A stretch of DNA of 64,000 nt. It comes from Leptospira barantonii (GTDB taxonomy: Bacteria > Spirochaetota > Leptospiria > Leptospirales > Leptospiraceae). The notes below the pieces were generated by a model that saw only the letters and a list, made by a program, of their open reading frames with translations, made no database searches and had not been told where the DNA came from. The DNA lies in the NCBI RefSeq assembly GCF_002811925.1, contig NZ_NPDS01000004.1:124001-188000 (forward strand), in the 5' to 3' direction. Below are positions 59,343-64,000 of this stretch, one piece after another. The first letter of the stretch is position 1; every line of letters begins with the position of its first letter. A program made the position numbers and the translations under genes.

Positions 59343-59388
59343 GAAATTGAGATTGTTCTGAAGTCGTCGGATCAAAAACAGTATATTT

Positions 59389-60948
59389 ATGATCCAGGAA
59401 CTTCAGCTTCGCGTCGTCCCGGAGGTTGCGGGGCAGGACGAGGCGCTCAAGAACTTCGTTTCCAAAAAGATAAAAATCGACTCGAGTGAAATTCGTCACA
59501 TCGAGATTCTCAGCCGTTCCATAGACGCAAGACAAAGAACGGTTTATTACAATCTCAACGTTTTGATTTTTATCCGAGAAGACTTCGTTGAAAAGCCGAT
59601 TCTTCTTCCTGACTTCCCCAATGTGTCTAACGCGGAAGAGGTGATCGTAATCGGCGCCGGACCCGCCGGTCTTTTTGCGTGTCTTCAACTCATTCTTTCC
59701 GGTTTAAAACCCGTTCTTTTGGAAAGAGGGAAGGACGTATCTAAACGCCCTTTCGATTTAAGAGAAGTCAACATTCATCACAACGTAAACGAGGATTCCA
59801 ATTATTGTTTCGGAGAAGGTGGAGCCGGAACCTACTCGGACGGTAAACTTTATACAAGATCCAAAAAGAGAGGGAATGTTCGGCAAATTCTCGAATGGCT
59901 CGTCGGATTCGGAGCGGACAAGGACATTCTCGTCGAAGCGCATCCTCATATCGGAACGAATAAACTTCCGAAGATCGTAAGACGGATCCGCGAAAAAATC
60001 GTGGAGATGGGCGGGGAAGTTCATTTCGAAAAAAGGGTCACCGACTTTTTATTAAACGGAAATCAAATTCAAGGTGTGATCACGAAGGATGGTGATAAGT
60101 TCCATTCAAAAAACGTAATTCTTGCGACCGGTCATTCCGCCAGAGATATATTCGAATTGTTGCATCAAAAAGGAATCGAACTCGAACTCAAACCAATCGC
60201 GGTCGGTGTTCGAGTGGAACACAAACAATCCTTGATCGATTCGATTCAATATCGTTGCGACGTACGCGATCCTTATCTTCCTCCTTCTCCTTACAGCGTT
60301 GTAAAACAAGTGGATGGAAGAGGGGTTTATTCTTTTTGTATGTGTCCCGGAGGCGTTGTAGCTCCTTGTGCGACGAAACCGGAAGAGATCGTTACGAACG
60401 GTTGGTCCTCTTCGAAACGTGCGCGACCTTCCGCGAACTCGGGGATCGTAGTCGAGTTGAGAATGGAAGACTTTAAACCGTTTGCAAAACACGGTCCCTT
60501 AGCCGCGATGGAATTTCAAAAAGCGATCGAACATAAGGCTTGGATCGCCGGAGGCCGCACTCAAAAAGCTCCCGCCCAAAAACTTGCGGACTTCGTGGAA
60601 GGAAAAATTTCATCCGATCTTCCGAAAACTTCTTATACACCCGGAATCACTTCCGTCGAGTTGAAAGAGGTTCTTCCGGACTTCGTTTATCAATCTTTAC
60701 GAAAAGGTTTTCGGGAATTCGATCGCTCTATGAAAGGTTATCTTACGAACGAAGCGGTCGTTCATGCGCCCGAGACGAGAACTTCTTCGCCGGTTTGTAT
60801 TCCGAGAAATGGAGAAACCTTGCAACACATTCGAATCCAAGGTTTGTATCCCTGCGGAGAAGGCGCGGGTTACGCGGGAGGAATCGTTTCCGCGGCGATG
60901 GACGGAATCCGATCGGCCACCGCTTGTGCTTCCACGAAGGCGAGTTGA
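59389..60948 (+). CDS. FAD-dependent oxidoreductase with N-terminal extension
   Basis: The 519-residue protein has a ~85-residue N-terminal domain (LRVVPEVAGQDEALKNFVSKKIKIDSSEIRHIEILSRSIDARQRTVYYNL), an FAD-binding VIVIGAGPAGLFACLQLILSGLKPVLLERG (~87-116), a second dinucleotide segment (NVILATGHSARDIF) and a C-terminal GEGAGYAGGIVSAAMDGIRSA. This layout matches the conserved FAD-dependent protein family with an unknown reaction (often annotated as FAD-binding protein or dehydrogenase). It is cytosolic. Confidence 0.87.
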   Translation: MIQELQLRVVPEVAGQDEALKNFVSKKIKIDSSEIRHIEILSRSIDARQRTVYYNLNVLIFIREDFVEKPILLPDFPNVSNAEEVIVIGAGPAGLFACLQLILSGLKPVLLERGKDVSKRPFDLREVNIHHNVNEDSNYCFGEGGAGTYSDGKLYTRSKKRGNVRQILEWLVGFGADKDILVEAHPHIGTNKLPKIVRRIREKIVEMGGEVHFEKRVTDFLLNGNQIQGVITKDGDKFHSKNVILATGHSARDIFELLHQKGIELELKPIAVGVRVEHKQSLIDSIQYRCDVRDPYLPPSPYSVVKQVDGRGVYSFCMCPGGVVAPCATKPEEIVTNGWSSSKRARPSANSGIVVELRMEDFKPFAKHGPLAAMEFQKAIEHKAWIAGGRTQKAPAQKLADFVEGKISSDLPKTSYTPGITSVELKEVLPDFVYQSLRKGFREFDRSMKGYLTNEAVVHAPETRTSSPVCIPRNGETLQHIRIQGLYPCGEGAGYAGGIVSAAMDGIRSATACASTKAS

Positions 60949-60987
60949 AAAAGTCTCGGACCTTCGGATACATGAGGAGATTCTAAT

Positions 60988-61440
60988 ATGAAATTGAGTT
61001 CCGCGATTCTTCCGTTTCTTTTTGCTTTGATCGCCGCGATCGGAAATGCGTTCTACGCGTATGGTCAGAAAAAATCCGCACCGACTGCGGGGCCGTTCCT
61101 GTTTTTGATTCCCACGTTGATCGTTTGTATTTTTCTTTTGGTCGTTTCCTTCTTCTTTTACAAACCGGAGGATTGGAGAGATTATCTTTCTCAGAATCGG
61201 ATTTATTTTTGGTTGAGCGGTGCGGGACTTTACTTTACGTTTTTGGGATTTTATCTTCTGTATAGCAGATACGGAACTTCGTATTATATTCTCTACGCCG
61301 TTTTTTCGATTTTGACGACTTCTATCTTTGTGGGTGCGTTTCTTTTTTCGGAGCGTTTAAATCTGTATCATTATTTTTCGATCCTGGCCGCGTTTGCGGC
61401 GATTCTTCTTTTTAATCTCGGCCAAAACGTTTCGAAATGA
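60988..61440 (+). CDS. Small EamA-like (DMT superfamily) membrane protein
   Basis: The 150-residue protein has five hydrophobic helices (LPFLFALIAAIGNAFYAYGQK, FLFLIPTLIVCIFLLVVSFFFY, YFWLSGAGLYFTFLGFYLLYSRYG, YYILYAVFSILTTSIFVGAFLF, HYFSILAAFAAILLFNLG) in the style of a half-size drug/metabolite transporter. It would act as a dimer. The substrate is unknown. It follows the oxidoreductase gene by 39 bp. Confidence 0.75.
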   Translation: MKLSSAILPFLFALIAAIGNAFYAYGQKKSAPTAGPFLFLIPTLIVCIFLLVVSFFFYKPEDWRDYLSQNRIYFWLSGAGLYFTFLGFYLLYSRYGTSYYILYAVFSILTTSIFVGAFLFSERLNLYHYFSILAAFAAILLFNLGQNVSK

Positions 61441-61447
61441 TTTTTGA

Positions 61448-61996
61448 ATGAGAATGGAACCGGATCCGATCCTTCTGGATCGACTCAAAAGTTTACACGC
61501 TCAGGGGAAAGAACATCTACATGGTGATCTTCTGACCCATCTGACCGGGACCTTTTACATCTTGGTGGAGTGGGGTTCCTCAATCGATCTATGCAATGCC
61601 GGGCTCTATCACGCTGTTTATGGAACGTTCGCATTTCAGGATTCTCTTTTGGAAACGACGGCTCGTAAAGAAGTGGAGAACTTGATCGGAAGCAAAGCGG
61701 AAACGTTAGTCTATCTTTATGGAACCTGTGATCGGAATCATCTTTACGCTCAATTCGGAAACGGAAAACCGATTCTGCATAAGAATCGGCTTACGGACGA
61801 AGTCCGGGTTTTAGAAGGAAGAATATTAAACGAACTCTGCGAATTGACCGCGGCCAACGAACTTCAACTCGCAACTGCAGACGATAAGTTTCTGAAAGAA
61901 TACGGACCGGAACTCAAGGATTTGTTCGAAAGAATGGATCCTTATCTTTCAAAAAACGCCTCGAATCTGTGCAAATCCGTTTTTTTAGAATATTAG
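61448..61996 (+). CDS. DUF6817-domain protein
   Basis: The 182-residue soluble protein has the DUF6817 pattern (HLHGDLLTHLTGTFYILVEWGSSIDLCNAGLYHAVYGTFAFQDSLLETTARKEVENLIGSKAETLVYLYGTCDR). Its conserved histidines suggest a metal-dependent HD-like fold, but no reaction is known. It lies 7 bp after the EamA-like gene and ends overlapping the convergent gene at 61993 by a few bases. Confidence 0.82.
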   Translation: MRMEPDPILLDRLKSLHAQGKEHLHGDLLTHLTGTFYILVEWGSSIDLCNAGLYHAVYGTFAFQDSLLETTARKEVENLIGSKAETLVYLYGTCDRNHLYAQFGNGKPILHKNRLTDEVRVLEGRILNELCELTAANELQLATADDKFLKEYGPELKDLFERMDPYLSKNASNLCKSVFLEY

Positions 61997-62232
61997 AGAT
62001 TCATAAACTGTTTGTTTAAGGTTTCCAAATCCCGGATCAAGTCCGCGGGTTTGGGTTGAATCGTTTTTGCGAGTTTCATTCCGTCGTCGATCAGATCTAA
62101 AATCAGTTTTTTTTCCGCGATCGCTCTCGCGGAAGGCATCGACTTTCTTTCGTTTCTGTAAATCGAAGCCTTTTCGTCTATGATGGAAACGATCTTATTC
62201 AACGCGTGAATCTTCGCCTGTTCTTCTCCCAT
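61993..62232 (-). CDS. Small helical protein
   Basis: The 79-residue protein is all-helical and charged (EEQAKIHALNKIVSIIDEKASIYRNERKSMPSARAIAEKKLILDLIDDGMKLAKTI), with a GGAGG site before the ATG. No family is recognised. It is convergent with, and overlaps the end of, the DUF6817 gene. Confidence 0.7.
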   Translation of the reverse strand: MGEEQAKIHALNKIVSIIDEKASIYRNERKSMPSARAIAEKKLILDLIDDGMKLAKTIQPKPADLIRDLETLNKQFMNL

Positions 62233-62284
62233 AAAAACCTCCGTGCTTTTGCGAGAGTTTAACCGGTTTGAGAATTTCGGAAAG

Positions 62285-62698
62285 CTATTTTTGAAATCGT
62301 TTTCGCAGAACGGACGTTAGTGTTTGTCTTTCCATCCAGAGAAGAAGGGCGCAGATCGCGGCGCTTGCGAGCGCTAAAAAGAATAGAAGTCCTCCGTCGT
62401 TTTCCTGTTCGATCCCGATCACGAATAGATGGGAAAAAATCGCGCCGGACATGAGTCCGAGTCCGAGCAAAGCGCCGATCGAGTTGGATCCCGGCACGAA
62501 CAAAAGAATCGCCGCGATCAATTCTAAAACACCCGTGCCGATTCTTCCCCAAGGTTCTATACCGAGTTTTGTAAAAATCAAAACCGATTCGGGCGCGCCC
62601 GTGAATTTGTAGAATAAGGTCTGTAAAAATATGAATGCGACCACGGCGCGTAAAAAATAGAATAAAATATTTTTTGAATTGGAATCGAACTTGAACAA
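62285..62698 (-). CDS. DoxX-like membrane protein
   Basis: The 137-residue protein has four helices and DoxX-family features (LQTLFYKFTGAPESVLIFTKLGIEPWGRIGTGVLELIAAILLFVPGSNSIGALLGLGLMSGAIFSHLFVIG). DoxX-type proteins are small inner-membrane proteins with ill-defined roles in redox or stress. The start is a TTG with a GGAG site nine bases upstream. Confidence 0.8.
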   Translation of the reverse strand: MFKFDSNSKNILFYFLRAVVAFIFLQTLFYKFTGAPESVLIFTKLGIEPWGRIGTGVLELIAAILLFVPGSNSIGALLGLGLMSGAIFSHLFVIGIEQENDGGLLFFLALASAAICALLLWMERQTLTSVLRKRFQK

Positions 62699-62783
62699 GA
62701 AGGTTTCTCCTTTGGATTCTGCGGAGTTCTTCGGGCTTGGTTCGAAAGGGTTACACTTAGGAAAGAATTTTCGGAGTTGTTCG

Positions 62784-62829
62784 TATTAAAAAAACCCGAT
62801 GAGAACCTCGAGGTCCCCAATCGGGTTAT
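62784..62829 (-). terminator. Rho-independent terminator of the acyl-CoA synthetase gene
   Basis: AACCCGA (62793-62799) pairs with TCGGGTT (62821-62827). Read on the minus strand the stem is followed by seven T residues, a good terminator shape, about 50 bp past the stop at 62875. Confidence 0.75.
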
Positions 62830-62874
62830 CCTTTCGAAACACTTCGCTCTTTTTTTAAAAAGACGAATTAAAGT

Positions 62875-64000
62875 TTAACGATACATCTCTTCGATTTCGT
62901 TTTTGTACTTATCGGAGACCACGTTCCGTTTGATCTTCATCGTTTGTGTCAGTTCGTCTCCGGGCTCGAATTTTTTATCTAGAATCCGGAAACTCGAAAC
63001 CTTTTCGAAATTTTTAAAACCGTTTTCGTTCGAGACTAGGTTCTTGATCTCGTTTTTGAAAAGCGCGATCACGTCCGCGTCTCCGTTCAAATTTCGGACT
63101 TCGCTTAACATTTTAGAACGAAGTTCCTTCAAATATTTTTCCAAAGCTTCCTCGTTCGGCACGATCAAGGCTCCGAGAGTTTTCTGATCGTGTCCCACCA
63201 CCATAGCCTGATGGATGAATTGGCTCCGAACCAGAGCGAATTCGATCGGCTCGGGCTCCAAATTCTCCCCGCCTAAAAGAACGATCGTATCCTTGGCTCT
63301 TCCGGAATACTTCAATTCTCCGGAGGTAGTCCAAGCCAAAAGATCGCCCGAGTTCAACCATCCGTCCGAGCTCAAAATCTCCTTCGTCTTTTCCTGTTCC
63401 TTGTAATAACCTTTCATGACGTGATCGCCTTTGTGCCAAGCGATTCCCTTAACTCCGGGTTGGGTGATCTCTTTTCCTTTTTCATCCATGAGTTTGATCT
63501 GAACTCCGGGAATACAACGTCCGAGTGTTCCCACCGTGATCTCTCCCAAAATTCTTCTGGTGGAAATACCGGATAATTCGGTCATTCCGTATCCTTCCAG
63601 AATCGGAATTCCGATCGCGTTAAAGAACGTATCGATGTATTGAGGCAAAGCTCCTGCTCCGGAAAGTGCGAATCTCAATTCTCCGCCTAATCCTTGTTTG
63701 ATTTTGTTGAACGCGAGTTGCGCCACCTGGTTCGGAATCCAAAGAAGAATTACGATCCAAAGCGAAATGAATTTTTGCCAAAGCGAAGCGAACGTGGATT
63801 GTTCCGTTAAGGAATATTCCAAACCTTGCAAGCGAGAGATATGTTTATAATACGTGATCGCGATTTCCTTAAACGCTCCGAATAGAGCCTGTTGCACCGG
63901 AGAAGCGCTTCTCACCTTGTCATGGATCTTATTGTAAAGACTTTCCCATACTCTCGGAACCGAAAGAAGCAATGTCGGTTTAATATCCGATAGATCCTGA
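62875..64000 (-). CDS. Long-chain acyl-CoA synthetase (AMP-binding), 3' part
   Basis: The frame is open from the window end (QDLSDIKPTLLLSVPRVWESLYNKIHDKV...) to the stop at 62875, about 375 codons. The C-terminal two-thirds of an AMP-forming ligase is visible: LRFALSGAGALPQYIDTFFNAIGIPILEGYGMTELSG (acyl-adenylate motif), GWLNSGDLLAW, YSGRAKDTIVLLGGENLEPEPIE and QTMKIKRNVV with the C-terminal lysine region. It should activate fatty acids with ATP and CoA at the membrane. Leptospires depend on fatty acids as carbon source, so this is likely a core gene. The N-terminus lies outside the window. Confidence 0.9.
   Translation of the reverse strand, partial: QDLSDIKPTLLLSVPRVWESLYNKIHDKVRSASPVQQALFGAFKEIAITYYKHISRLQGLEYSLTEQSTFASLWQKFISLWIVILLWIPNQVAQLAFNKIKQGLGGELRFALSGAGALPQYIDTFFNAIGIPILEGYGMTELSGISTRRILGEITVGTLGRCIPGVQIKLMDEKGKEITQPGVKGIAWHKGDHVMKGYYKEQEKTKEILSSDGWLNSGDLLAWTTSGELKYSGRAKDTIVLLGGENLEPEPIEFALVRSQFIHQAMVVGHDQKTLGALIVPNEEALEKYLKELRSKMLSEVRNLNGDADVIALFKNEIKNLVSNENGFKNFEKVSSFRILDKKFEPGDELTQTMKIKRNVVSDKYKNEIEEMYR

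Overview
The window looks like a chromosomal segment of a Leptospira species. It has moderate-to-low GC, exported lipoproteins with loose spirochaetal lipoboxes (Leu-x-x-Cys types), a DUF1554 lipoprotein, putative-Ig and Big_2 repeat lipoproteins, 7TM-AraC regulators and a SpoIIE/STAS partner-switching operon, all families expanded in leptospires. The genus is an inference from gene content; no rRNA or tRNA gene is present to confirm it.

Left part (1-33000), ordinary chromosome: a truncated putative-Ig repeat lipoprotein (1-1147, minus); two membrane-bound AraC-type regulators (1499-4099, minus); an EAL phosphodiesterase (5280-6926); a DUF1554 lipoprotein followed by a STAS-like protein (7299-8807); a four-gene minus operon with a PP2C phosphatase, a TPR protein, an exported protein and a STAS protein (13256 to 8910); a metal- or persulfide-type repressor with three operator-like palindromes next to a DUF2892/TolC/RND efflux operon (18812 to 13520); a TetR/nitroreductase divergent pair; an FAD monooxygenase/MarR divergent pair; a 1946-residue lipoprotein with 12 Ig-like repeats followed by two small Bor-like lipoproteins; a sodium:solute symporter; and a patatin-like phospholipase.

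Centre (33091-52240), an integron-like cassette array: a tyrosine recombinase gene is followed on the same strand by a candidate attI core and 19 gene cassettes. The cassettes are bounded by 18 complete attC-like sites of 168-187 bp and one truncated site. The sites begin with GCCTAAC, GCATAAC or GTCTAAC, end with GTTAGGC, GTTATGC or GTTAGAC (GTTCGGC once), and have complementary L boxes. Cassette genes are visibly AT-rich compared with the flanks and almost all read in the + direction. They encode an OLD/GajA-like ATPase-TOPRIM nuclease, a HEPN-motif protein, an AbrB-Doc toxin-antitoxin pair with its own promoter, a voltage-gated-type K+ channel, DUF2971, CPCC and zinc-ribbon proteins, a YidD homologue, lipoproteins and unknown membrane proteins. 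Two adjacent cassettes carry no gene. The recombinase has the R-H-R-Y tetrad but lacks the insertion that marks classical integron integrases, and carries an extra N-terminal domain. This combination is the most unusual thing in the window.

Right part (52240-64000), chromosome again: a deletion joins a half attC to a decapitated membrane-protein gene. Then come a RibD-like reductase, an alpha/beta hydrolase, a DGPF (YCII) protein coupled to an ECF42-type sigma factor, a PD-(D/E)XK-like gene bracketed by 43-bp direct repeats, an MFS exporter, an FAD-dependent oxidoreductase, a small EamA-like membrane protein, a DUF6817 protein, a small helical protein, a DoxX-like protein, and the 3' part of a long-chain acyl-CoA synthetase gene running off the window end.
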